DNA from: Pycnococcus provasolii
Taxonomy: Eukaryota > Chlorophyta > Pseudoscourfieldiophyceae > Pseudoscourfieldiales
Length of the DNA: 64,000 nt
Direction: 5' to 3'
Assembly (NCBI GenBank): GCA_049487715.1
Contig: CP150554.1
Span: 558,001 to 622,000, forward strand
Shown piece after piece: positions 20,480 to 29,477 of this stretch. How positions within the stretch are numbered: the stretch's first letter is position 1; each line of letters opens with the position of its first letter. The notes beneath the pieces were generated by a model. The model was not told the DNA's origin. It did not search any database and saw only the letters and a list, made by a program, of their open reading frames with translations. Made by a program: the position numbers and the translations under genes.

Positions 20480-21064
20480 TTATGAACTCGACGACAACTG
20501 TATGGGTACTTCACTTTCTTCCTGCAGCTGTCCGACGCGACGGCGCACGTCGCCCATGGACCAGCCAAATCCTTTGTTCACGACAACGTCCACAGGTCGA
20601 CGTTTTTGATCATCCAATGCGTCTGGATCTGCACCGCGACGAAGAAGCTCTTGGTACAGAGACAAATATGGGTGTTCCGTCGTGACGAGTGACGAAGTCA
20701 TCCTCGTCGCCAACTCGCCACACTTCCTGCCAACGTGGCACATACGCGCGACTCGATGCAGTGGCGTTTCCCCACCTCGTCGCGCCTTTTGATTGACGGC
20801 GGACTGCGGCGCATAATCGAGAATATAGGTAACCACTCTCCGCGCCGCCGTGTCACATGCGAAGTGAAGCGCACATCCGGCGCCACGATCTTCTTCGACG
20901 CACGCGCGCATGAGCTTTTTGTCGTCATCGATCTCAGGGAAGTATTCGTGTAGGAGCTGGCGAAACGCGGTAAGGTCATCAGCGCGAGCGGCGTCCATCA
21001 CTTCGAAGAACGACGGCTTGGTTCTCCGAGCAGCATCATCACGCGATGGCGGCGGCGACGACAT
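20480..21064 (-). CDS. Small ankyrin-repeat protein
   Basis: 194 aa with at least three ankyrin-like units: CALHFACDTAARRVVTYIL, GGETPLHRVARM and ELLRRGADPDALDDQ with the T-P-L-H and G-A-D-x-x-A hallmarks. These mediate protein binding. ATG 21064 follows an in-frame GTG. It is divergent from the phosphofructokinase gene, sharing a 293-bp upstream region. No other domain is present, so the partner is unknown. Confidence 0.65.
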   Translation of the reverse strand: MSSPPPSRDDAARRTKPSFFEVMDAARADDLTAFRQLLHEYFPEIDDDKKLMRACVEEDRGAGCALHFACDTAARRVVTYILDYAPQSAVNQKARRGGETPLHRVARMCHVGRKCGELATRMTSSLVTTEHPYLSLYQELLRRGADPDALDDQKRRPVDVVVNKGFGWSMGDVRRRVGQLQEESEVPIQLSSSS

Positions 21065-21357
21065 CACTGATGACTACTATGGATAGTGGTGACTAGCTAG
21101 GGGTCGTTATGAATAGAAGACGGGTTGCGCGCTAGTAGCGTTACTAGAGTCAGTGATGGCAACTTGAGCAATGGCGGATAAATCGCAGACAGACTCACAC
21201 ACGGGGCGGGATGGGTTCGGGGTTCATTACCAAACCAACCCCGAAAGTCAGAGGATGGAGCTTCGCTTGACTGTCGCCTCCTACCAACCTATCGTGAGAT
21301 GATACATTGATATTGATACCTCGCTCGCCCCGAGAAGGCCGAGAGATTGATTCGATC

Positions 21358-23490
21358 ATGGCGATCCTCGCGACGATCCAATCGTCGTCGCATTCCCGCT
21401 ACCACACCGCCTCCGTCTCCCCTCGCAAGAGTGCAATTCATGGCCATCGTCGTCAACATCCATGCCGTCATCGCAATCGCAGATCATCAAACGCACGTGT
21501 GCACGCGTCCATGGAGGAGGAATACGCAAATGATGGAGAATCTTCTCCAATGTGGTCGCAGAGTCGACGGGTTCGCGCGGAACATTCGTCAGAAAGCGAA
21601 TACGACTCGGCTGACATGGCGGTGCCGACGACACGGCAGGAAGAGGGGGTGAGCGAGGAGGACAGCGGCACCAACACCACTTCCAGAAGCGCGTCTGTGG
21701 AGTACTTGCTTGACGATGTGCCACACCTTCGTGATTGGCATGACAATCTCGAGAGCCTGCCACACCCGTCCATCAAGAATCCAGCGCACATCGTCGACGA
21801 AGGCGATTATGTCGTCGCGACTACCGTCGTGAACTTTCACGGCTGCGCGCCAAACAGCGGCGAGGAATGCACGGAGTTGGAGAACATGTCGGCGATGTCA
21901 TTCAAGGCGGGAGACAGCAATACTGAACAGAAATCACAGAAGATTGTATGCTTCCCGCGCGCTGGACCGCGCGCGAATATCGCCTTCGACAGCGTGCGCG
22001 GCGAGGTGCGCGCCGCGATCGTCAGCTGTGGCGGTTTGTGCCCTGGAATGAACACCGTGATACGAGAGTTAGTAGCGTGTCTCTGGAACCAGTACGGCGT
22101 GCGAGACATTTTTGGCGTTAAGAATGGGTTCCGTGGCTTCTACTCAGAAAACCTCGTCCCACTCAACATGCAGCCAAATGCGGCTGGTAGCGTCGCAACC
22201 ATGCACCGCAATGGGGGCACCTTCCTCGGAACGAGCCGAGGTGGGTTTGACGTCAACAAGGTTGTCGACGCCATTGAGCATCGCCGTCTGAATACAGTGT
22301 TCGTCATCGGCGGCGATGGAACGCACAAGGGTGCTCAGGCGATGTTCGAAGAGGTGCGCCGCCGAAAACTCAAGGTTGCAATCGCGTGCGTGCCGAAGAC
22401 GATTGACAATGACATTGCAGCCATCGACAAAAGCTTCGGCTTCGACACGGCTGTGGAGGAGGCGCAACGCTCGATCCGCGCAGCGCATGTCGAAGCTGAG
22501 TCAGCACCTATGGGTGTTGGACTTGTCAAGCTCATGGGGCGACACAGCGGATTCATTGCGGTGCACAGCAGCCTGGCAAGCCGCGACGTCGACGCAACAC
22601 TGATCCCCGAGGTGCCGTTTGTCGTGAGCGGACCCAACGGTGTTGCGGCGTTCGTTGCGCAGCGGCTGATGCAGAACGACCACGCACTCGTCGTCGTCGC
22701 GGAGGGAGCTGGTCAGGACCTTATGGACGTGGATCACAGTGGCAAGTCAAATGACGAACTTGGGCGCGACGCAAGCGGGAATATCGTCTTCAGAGATGTT
22801 GGACTTTGGCTGAAACATGAGCTTCGCAAGGAGTTGAACAGAATCGGCCTTGACGTGAACATGAAGTACCTCGATCCCACGTACTCGATCCGCGCCATAC
22901 CACCGAACGCTTCCGATAGCGTGTACTGCACGCTGTTGGCGCACGGCGCTGTTCACGGCGCGATGTACGGGTTTTCAGGATTTACTAGTGGGCGGGTGAA
23001 CGAACGCCACTGCCTGCTAAGCATCCCTCGTGCGATTGAGCACCTTGGCGTTGTGGATCCGCAGATGCGCACGTACAGCCGTCTGATTGAGTCCAACAAC
23101 CAGCCGGCTTTCTGGGGCGACGACCATGAACGACAAGCCCACGGCCTCGGCGGCGGTACTTCTAGTGATGCCAACAACTCTCTTCGGCACCCTCTTGTGA
23201 TGGGCAATCGAACGGTCACACCCCACCGCCATACGACGACTAGTTTTTCTTCGGCTGGCCGTCGTGTGGTGTCTGACCGGCGCGCTGACGGCACTCAACA
23301 CATTCACGATAGCATCGCAGTCACGCACAGCGACGAGGCGGATGAAGATGAGCCTGCACCGATAAGCGATGCGGATGAGCACCGACGGAAGAAGCTGCTT
23401 CGCAAGAAGAAGTCGAAAGAGGACGAGATTTGGGCAGAAGGTCTCAACACAACAACACTCGATTCGTCCGGAACAATCGACTCGATCTAG
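21358..23490 (+). CDS. PFK: 6-phosphofructokinase, plant type, probably plastid-targeted
   Basis: Phosphorylates fructose 6-phosphate in glycolysis. The core runs from about residue 205 (AAIVSCGGLCPGMNTVIREL). It includes GGDGTHKGA near 318, where Gly rather than Asp after GGD indicates ATP rather than pyrophosphate as donor. It also has PKTIDNDI near 346 and MGRHSGFIA near 400. This combination is that of plant/algal group ATP-PFKs. The first about 55 residues are Ser/Arg/His-rich without acidic residues and end VHASMEEE, as expected for a chloroplast transit peptide. A C-terminal 120-residue hydrophilic extension (KKLLRKKKSKEDE) is extra. ATG 21358 is the first in frame. Confidence 0.88.
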   Translation: MAILATIQSSSHSRYHTASVSPRKSAIHGHRRQHPCRHRNRRSSNARVHASMEEEYANDGESSPMWSQSRRVRAEHSSESEYDSADMAVPTTRQEEGVSEEDSGTNTTSRSASVEYLLDDVPHLRDWHDNLESLPHPSIKNPAHIVDEGDYVVATTVVNFHGCAPNSGEECTELENMSAMSFKAGDSNTEQKSQKIVCFPRAGPRANIAFDSVRGEVRAAIVSCGGLCPGMNTVIRELVACLWNQYGVRDIFGVKNGFRGFYSENLVPLNMQPNAAGSVATMHRNGGTFLGTSRGGFDVNKVVDAIEHRRLNTVFVIGGDGTHKGAQAMFEEVRRRKLKVAIACVPKTIDNDIAAIDKSFGFDTAVEEAQRSIRAAHVEAESAPMGVGLVKLMGRHSGFIAVHSSLASRDVDATLIPEVPFVVSGPNGVAAFVAQRLMQNDHALVVVAEGAGQDLMDVDHSGKSNDELGRDASGNIVFRDVGLWLKHELRKELNRIGLDVNMKYLDPTYSIRAIPPNASDSVYCTLLAHGAVHGAMYGFSGFTSGRVNERHCLLSIPRAIEHLGVVDPQMRTYSRLIESNNQPAFWGDDHERQAHGLGGGTSSDANNSLRHPLVMGNRTVTPHRHTTTSFSSAGRRVVSDRRADGTQHIHDSIAVTHSDEADEDEPAPISDADEHRRKKLLRKKKSKEDEIWAEGLNTTTLDSSGTIDSI

Positions 23491-23708
23491 TGTGAATGGT
23501 GAGAAATTTGCACGACGATGGAGGAGCCTAACCATCATCATGGTGGCCAGCTGAGAAATGAATTGGGAGGAAAAGAGTGAACGAGTGTTGCTGCAGCATC
23601 GTGGTGGGTGCGTCGATCATCGAGTTACAAAAAACAAAGCAAAGTAGTAGTAAACGACATGGTAAACCAAAATTGCAATCAGCAATCAACAATCAACAAT
23701 TGCAAAAT

Positions 23709-24167
23709 CTAAGCACGACCCTCGACGCGATTCTTCTCCGCCTGCTCGATGAGCATGCTTTCCCACAGCGCCTTTTCGTGCTCCTCCGGCGTGGCGAAGT
23801 CCGGGTCTGCATAGCTGCGCCACGAGAACATGTGGCAGTCCAAGCACAACGTCTCACTTTCCCAACGCCTGAGACCACGACACCACGTCTGCACGAAGTG
23901 GTGTTCCTTCGTGTTCATGCCTCCGCATGCGAGGCAGTCAGGGAAGTCGTCGTTGCGCTTCCACAGCGCCGTGTACTCGTCGACGGTCATCACTTTGAAT
24001 CCGTGTCCGATGCTGGGATTGATTTCGACGGGTTCACCTGCGATGACCTTCGCCCACTCGGACGCGTGCACGACCGCGCGCGGGGCGGCGCCGACGTGCG
24101 TGGTGAGGTCTGTCTGCAGCGACGAGCAGTACGATGCGGGAACCGTGGGCTCGGACGGAGACGCCAT
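23709..24167 (-). CDS. Cys-rich small protein, possible zinc-binding domain
   Basis: 152 aa. It holds CLACGG, then HHFVQTWC, then ETLCLDCHMFSW: two CxxC pairs separated by about 30 residues with His nearby, the spacing of a treble-clef or zinc ribbon. The C-terminal 35 residues form a charged helix (TPEEHEKALWESML). No named family is recognised. ATG 24167 was chosen over an upstream GTG. It is convergent with the phosphofructokinase gene. Confidence 0.55.
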   Translation of the reverse strand: MASPSEPTVPASYCSSLQTDLTTHVGAAPRAVVHASEWAKVIAGEPVEINPSIGHGFKVMTVDEYTALWKRNDDFPDCLACGGMNTKEHHFVQTWCRGLRRWESETLCLDCHMFSWRSYADPDFATPEEHEKALWESMLIEQAEKNRVEGRA

Positions 24168-24563
24168 TGTTAGTGGGCTGGGAAACGAATTGACCACCGA
24201 ACGGACCGGGCGAATTGGACCAAGGACGGGGAGGGTTTTCCTTCTTTTTCTTCGGGGGGGGACCTGGTAGGTGGTGGCGTTACTCTCTTCAATTTTCCTG
24301 CGCGTAGTTCGGGGTTATACATCCATGGTGTTCACGCCAACAAGCGTCCACACGTAGGTCACGTCAGGAACGGCACGCACGTGCGCGCGAGTCTAAAGGT
24401 GTCTGCTTGCACGCTTGCCGCCATTGACTGACTGTGGTAACTGACTGACTGCACTGCACTACTTAGTACTATGAATCGGATAAAAAAGAGTAATATTTAA
24501 AAAATCATGATGGGAAAAAAATCATTTGGGTAGGTATGGTAATCTATGGTAGTTGGCGCATCT
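24168..24563. other. Intergenic region
   Basis: Separates two minus-strand genes. It has a T-rich and G-run segment at 24238-24262 and AT-rich sequence near 24480-24530. Nothing else was recognised. Confidence 0.4.
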
Positions 24564-25997
24564 TCACCTCGAAGCGCATCGCGTCAAGTAGCGGTTGTAT
24601 GTGGTGATGAAAGCAAAGGATAATATCGTAAGCGCGAGCACCACGAGCAGCTCAAGAGAACGCGTGAGAGACGAAGAGATGACGCGAGGAGGCTGAAGGC
24701 TGGCCTTCTTGGCGAAGGTGGTGGTGGTATTAGGCACAAAGCCATTGGCGGTGCAGGTATTGGGCTCGTCATTCGCCTTGTACTGAGACGACTTAAATGT
24801 CGGCGGGCGGCTGAGGCGACCCTGCTGCGACGCAAGCTCCAGCTCACGCACCTTCTTCTCGAGAATTTGAACGCGCTCCTCGAGGCTGAGCGATGGCAAC
24901 TCCTCCTCGTGCGCGGGTGCCTCGGCAACATTCAGCAGCCTTCTCTTCTCCGAGTAGATCCAGTCGACAAACTTTTTGTGCTCCGGGCCAAGCATCGGCT
25001 CGTCTTTTTGCGCGCAGAGCACGACGCCGTCGTACGTCCCGCCGAATCGCCGAGGCATGTTTTCCAGCGTGCCAAACACCTTTTCCAGGAGCACCTTGTG
25101 CGAAGCCGCGCCTGGGGGCGTGACGAAAACCTTCTTGCGCACTTGCGCGTCAAGCAAATACTTGATCACACCCCAGACGTAGGCAAACACGCGAGGCGCA
25201 TTCACGACGTAAGCTGCGCGCAGCGTCTCGGGGTACTGTGCCTGGTCGTGCACCGCAATCGTTTTAAAGAACGACATGCCCTTCCCGCTAAGAAGCTTCA
25301 TAGGCCGTAGGCCAGTCATGTCGATGACGTTGGTGACGTCGTCGACGACGAGCAGTGGGTCAGCACCAGGTTCCAGCCTTTTTCTCCTCGTCGCCTCGTC
25401 GGTGAGCACGCTGAGCTGGTACTCGAGCATGAGCAGGTGGCACACAACGAGGTCTCTCTCGGTAACGAACCCGTTCAGCAGCGCGTCGCTGTCGAGCATG
25501 CCGACGTTGTCAACGTACACCGTGGTTCCGTGAGTGGCGTCGAACCCGTGGAATCCGTGCGGCATGTTCTTGAAGATGTGCTCGAATCTGTCATACGTCG
25601 GTGCATCTCTCAGCAGCGCCTTTCTTGAGAAGTCGTCGCTGCTCCTGAACGCCATGGTCCCTCTCAGCTGTTGCTCCGCCTTGTTGACGTCTCCGTTGCA
25701 CGCGGTGACGTACCTCTGAAAGGTTCTGTATACATTTCCTGTTCGCTGCGTCATGCCGTTCGTTGCGATTTCGGTAAGTTCATCGCTCGCGAATCGCGAT
25801 TTGAGCGCAAGGAGTTTCTGCTCCATAGTGTCAATGTTGTGGTTGGATCGCCATCGCGGTCTGATGGATGCCAACGCCGCGGTCTGCATCTGCATGGAGT
25901 GGCTTGAGTCGAGTCCTCCAAGGCAGGCGAGCTCTGAGGGACTGCGAGGGACCACAGAACAAGCAACATCACCGACATCACTACTACTTTTCAACAT
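24564..25997 (-). CDS. CRAL-TRIO (Sec14-like) lipid-transfer protein with C-terminal membrane anchor
   Basis: 477 aa from ATG 25997. The N-terminal region (FQRYVTACNGDVNKAEQQLRG) matches the CRAL-TRIO N helical bundle. The lipid-binding fold follows: DPLLVVDDVTNVIDMTGL, then AQYPETLRAAYVVNAPRVF, which is the P-E-x-L-x-x-x-x-V-x-N-A-P hallmark, and VFVTPPG. A short coiled coil (SLEERVQILEKKVRELEL) precedes a hydrophobic C-terminal helix (LELLVVLALTILSFAFI) ending in a basic tail, so the protein is probably tail-anchored. It would exchange phosphoinositides or other lipids at a membrane. It is divergent from the WD40 gene with about 225 bp between starts. Confidence 0.85.
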   Translation of the reverse strand: MLKSSSDVGDVACSVVPRSPSELACLGGLDSSHSMQMQTAALASIRPRWRSNHNIDTMEQKLLALKSRFASDELTEIATNGMTQRTGNVYRTFQRYVTACNGDVNKAEQQLRGTMAFRSSDDFSRKALLRDAPTYDRFEHIFKNMPHGFHGFDATHGTTVYVDNVGMLDSDALLNGFVTERDLVVCHLLMLEYQLSVLTDEATRRKRLEPGADPLLVVDDVTNVIDMTGLRPMKLLSGKGMSFFKTIAVHDQAQYPETLRAAYVVNAPRVFAYVWGVIKYLLDAQVRKKVFVTPPGAASHKVLLEKVFGTLENMPRRFGGTYDGVVLCAQKDEPMLGPEHKKFVDWIYSEKRRLLNVAEAPAHEEELPSLSLEERVQILEKKVRELELASQQGRLSRPPTFKSSQYKANDEPNTCTANGFVPNTTTTFAKKASLQPPRVISSSLTRSLELLVVLALTILSFAFITTYNRYLTRCASR

Positions 25998-26221
25998 CAA
26001 GAGTACAAAGTGTATGGATAACACCACACCACACCACACCGCCAATCAATGGGACCCGTTCGTTGCCCGGGATCGGATGGGAAAAACAAAGTATGGGAGC
26101 TTTGTAAGGCCGTTCAAACGATGCGTTGGGGATCCCTTCGTTGCGTCGCATGTTGTTTGCGGCCTTGTTTGCGGCCCACCCAAGGCAACAAACCTGCCCA
26201 GACGTTGCGCTCGTTGCGCGC

Positions 26222-29047
26222 ATGGCGACACGCGATTTGTCGCCCGCGCCAAGCGGTGCTCCCACCGCTGCGGGGGGCGCTGGCAGCTCACCCGCGCTCG
26301 CTCTCAAGGCGTTGCTTGAACTTCAGGCTGCGTGCCAGATAAAAAGCAACCACCACATGGGACCAAGCAAAGCCAACGTGCAAGTTCTTCACCTAACAGC
26401 GTCAGCCAACGGAAAGTGGCTCGCTGTCTTAGCAAGCGAGTCCAGCCGGGAAGAAGTGCTCGAAGTCTGGGACTACGACGCAGGACGAGTCGTACTCACG
26501 TACGATAGCACGAGAGGAGTCAAGTGCGGCACCGTGGCGGCAGCAGGGCCCATGGGAAAAGTCGCGGCAGCCGCGTTTGTCGGACACACGTCGGAACAAC
26601 TTGCCCTTGTCACAGACCAGAAGGTGGCAGTCGTGCAGGTCGACTGTGCACACGCTGTCGTGTCGCATGATAAGCATGACACTAAAAACCCAACTGCCGC
26701 CATCGCCGTCGCGGGTGACCGAATTTTCGTCGGAACCACTAACGGGCACGTGAGAGTCGCAAGCTTCGAAAGGGTCAACGGTGCCGTCGCCGCTATACAG
26801 GTCACACCAGCTACAGCAACACCGCACAGGGGCGCCGTCGTAGCATGCGTGAGCGTGCCTGCGCTTGCCAACGCGCATGGCAGTGGAGGTGCAATATCAC
26901 CAGCGGTCGTCTCGGGTGCCGCGGACGGAAGCCTTGCAGCATGGGATGCGGAGATGCCGAACCGTGGCGTCGGCGCGTTCATAGCAAAGGCGCATGACGG
27001 AGGTGTGCTAACTGTCGTCGCGGCTCAGGGAGGGCGCCTCGTCGCCACTGCCGGCTCGCACGACAGGACTGTGGCAATTTGGGTACGTATGGCAGCACGC
27101 GCAGGCAGTATGGCGCAGGATCTGCAGGAGTTGCGCCGAATGGGGAAGGTGTTGCCCAAGGCGGTAAGCATCGCCACGCTCGTTGCGGTGGACGACACGA
27201 TGGCAATACCTGGTACGCTCGTCGCATGGGACACGTCCGGTGCACTATACGCGTGCCCGCATACCCTTGAAGCTGCCACGCACGCGGGTGGTGGTGCCGA
27301 CAAGGGCAAAGAACGATGGCTTCTCGTAGCGGACTGCGCGCCTGCCCTTGCGGCCACTCACAGCCGCATATCACCAGGCAAGGCGAAGCGAATGCAGGTG
27401 ACGGCTGCCGTGGCACATCCCGTTGGCGCATGGCGTCGCGCCGGTGGGTCGAAATTCTTCGTTGCCACGGCCGGCATAGTAACCGCCTTCGCGGTTAAGG
27501 AGCGTGCGGCGCCTATTGCCGTCTGCGGTGCACCCGGATCTAGGCAAGAGCTCCACGTCGTATACCATGCCAACGGTGGGCTGAACACCATGTCTGCGAT
27601 TGGAAAGGACTGCACGGCTAGACGCGCGCGTGTTGCCGACGTTACTGTACCTCCCGATGCTACATGCGACGAGCCGCTCACATTATCAGCATCGCCGGGT
27701 GGCCGCTTCGTTGTGTTGGCTTGGCCACGGTGCGGCGTGGTGAGAGTTTACGCCGCGGGAGGGCTCGGTACTACATGGCAGGTGATTCTCGAGGTGCCAG
27801 GCTGCGCCGCGGTTTTTTCAAGGAACGGGCCTGCTCCGTTGCTAGCCGTCGCTAAGCAGGCTGCCAGCACGAAATCGCCCGAAAAGCGCCGTGGCATTTT
27901 CGGCGGTGGCGGTGGCCCCAAAGAAGTTGGCATGCAAGCGGGATTTGTCGTCGAGTCATGGCGATGCGGAGCAGGCAACTCGAATGAGACGAATCTCGTC
28001 GGCCCACTTGTGGTAGGGAGCGCGCATTCCGCCCGCCTGGAGCTTGCCTCTGGCCCCGTTCTCGGATTGGCAACGGACGCCGGCCTTCACTTCGTGTCGT
28101 GGAACGGCGATACGAACTTGGGGGCGGCATCCGTTTCCTGCCCGGCTGGGCCGCTCGCGGAACGTGCACTGTGGGATGCTACCGGGAGCATGCTTGCACT
28201 TCTTTATCGTGCCAAGACGGTGGTGCTACGCCGTACGGCAGCTGGTGCGCTCGTCGGATACGCCGATGTCGTGGTGCCACACGCGTTCAGCGCCATTTGG
28301 CACAGCAACCAGCTCCTGCTTGGCCACCCTGGAGGGGTTCTGTGCGTGCTCCTTGGAGGTATCGACGAAAGAGGCGCTCCTGCCGTTCGTGCGGACCTTA
28401 CGCTCTACTCGCGGATTCCCCAGCCCGTGAATCGTCCCGACAACGTGCCCGAAGAGCCTACGAAATTCGCACACATGTCCGCCACGGCGCACTACATGCT
28501 CGCGGGAGTGCGCGGCGGCTTACTGTTCGGCATCTCCGTACCCTCGGGTGGTGCAATGAACGTACATCCGAGCGCGGTGTCACACGCCGTACGCGCGGAT
28601 GTTCTGCTTCGCTGCGCAACTGCGCAGGGCCTTGCACCCGCGCCACTGGTTTCACCCATGCTTCTGGACTCGACAGAAGGCGGCACGATGCGTCTAGCCT
28701 GCCCCGCAGGTGGTGCCGCCGCGTCGCTGTCATTCGCGGCGGCGTGTGGTGGCTCGGGCACGCTGGGCAAAACGATTGCGCAGGCGACCGACGCGCCGTT
28801 GTCACTCGTCGTGCATGCCGCATCTCTGGATGCGCGTTCATCGAATATCGAAGCTGGCAAGCGCGACGAGGCCCGGCGCGTGCTTGGCACGGCGCTCGGT
28901 GCGGCAGCAGAAGGTCGCACGCTTGTCGGCGCCTCGCACGATGCGGTGAGCGCGGACGCCGTCGCCGCGCTGGCATCGAATCCGTTTGTGTTAGCGTCTC
29001 GAAGTGCGGAGCTCGCGCACGCGTGCAGCACGCTCTTGTCGTCGTGA
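26222..29047 (+). CDS. Large WD40-like beta-propeller protein
   Basis: 941 aa from ATG 26222 (MATRDLSPAP, good context); an in-frame ATG at 26150 would add 24 residues. WD-like blades are seen in the N-terminal 330 residues: VLEVWDYDAG, AVVSGAADGSLAAWDAE and VATAGSHDRTVAIWV. A second, degenerate propeller seems to follow (about 350-850; LFSRNG/VVRVYAAGG/LLLGHPGGVLCVLL). There is no membrane segment. The architecture, two propellers then an Ala-rich helical tail, resembles trafficking or coat subunits, possibly plant TWD40-type TSET components, but I could not confirm this. Long WD40 scaffolds of unknown role are the alternative. Confidence 0.6.
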   Translation: MATRDLSPAPSGAPTAAGGAGSSPALALKALLELQAACQIKSNHHMGPSKANVQVLHLTASANGKWLAVLASESSREEVLEVWDYDAGRVVLTYDSTRGVKCGTVAAAGPMGKVAAAAFVGHTSEQLALVTDQKVAVVQVDCAHAVVSHDKHDTKNPTAAIAVAGDRIFVGTTNGHVRVASFERVNGAVAAIQVTPATATPHRGAVVACVSVPALANAHGSGGAISPAVVSGAADGSLAAWDAEMPNRGVGAFIAKAHDGGVLTVVAAQGGRLVATAGSHDRTVAIWVRMAARAGSMAQDLQELRRMGKVLPKAVSIATLVAVDDTMAIPGTLVAWDTSGALYACPHTLEAATHAGGGADKGKERWLLVADCAPALAATHSRISPGKAKRMQVTAAVAHPVGAWRRAGGSKFFVATAGIVTAFAVKERAAPIAVCGAPGSRQELHVVYHANGGLNTMSAIGKDCTARRARVADVTVPPDATCDEPLTLSASPGGRFVVLAWPRCGVVRVYAAGGLGTTWQVILEVPGCAAVFSRNGPAPLLAVAKQAASTKSPEKRRGIFGGGGGPKEVGMQAGFVVESWRCGAGNSNETNLVGPLVVGSAHSARLELASGPVLGLATDAGLHFVSWNGDTNLGAASVSCPAGPLAERALWDATGSMLALLYRAKTVVLRRTAAGALVGYADVVVPHAFSAIWHSNQLLLGHPGGVLCVLLGGIDERGAPAVRADLTLYSRIPQPVNRPDNVPEEPTKFAHMSATAHYMLAGVRGGLLFGISVPSGGAMNVHPSAVSHAVRADVLLRCATAQGLAPAPLVSPMLLDSTEGGTMRLACPAGGAAASLSFAAACGGSGTLGKTIAQATDAPLSLVVHAASLDARSSNIEAGKRDEARRVLGTALGAAAEGRTLVGASHDAVSADAVAALASNPFVLASRSAELAHACSTLLSS

Positions 29048-29477
29048 CTGACAACGCACCGTGCACCGTGTATCTGTAAGTGTACATAACAGTTAAATCC
29101 ATGTACAGTAGTGGATCCAGGGGCACGTAGACAGCATAGACCATTGTAGGAACGCCTTTGAGCCCCGTTGAGAGGGCACACACACACACACTCCCTGGGC
29201 CTGTCCATGTCCATGTGGTGAAGTGAAGTTGTCTCCCGAAGCCGCGTTTCTTTCTGCCGGTGAACGGAATCTGCACATCCCTCCCTCTCCCTCTCTCTCT
29301 CTCCAGTTCTCTCCGGCCCCCCAGGGGTTACACCGATCGCTCTGTGTCCCCTGGTACCCGGGTAATACCGTTTTCCCCCAGTTTCTCCGGCCTTCGCTTG
29401 TCATGAACGTCCCATCATTTTTTCCCAAATCCCTTTTCTTTGATCCCGGGAGTCCCAACTAGTTGGTATTTGGAAGT
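29048..29477. other. Intergenic region
   Basis: Pyrimidine-rich CT tract at 29279-29305 and a (CA)n stretch near 29178-29192. No gene was seen. Confidence 0.4.

Noticed and set aside
26150-26221. Upstream in-frame ATG for the WD40-like gene
   Set aside because: Poorer initiation context and a hydrophobic/Cys-containing segment unlike the rest; kept only as an alternative start.
28099-29276. Overlapping 240-326 residue frames on both strands at the end of the WD40-like gene
   Set aside because: Arg/Ala/Ser-rich shadows of the coding frame.
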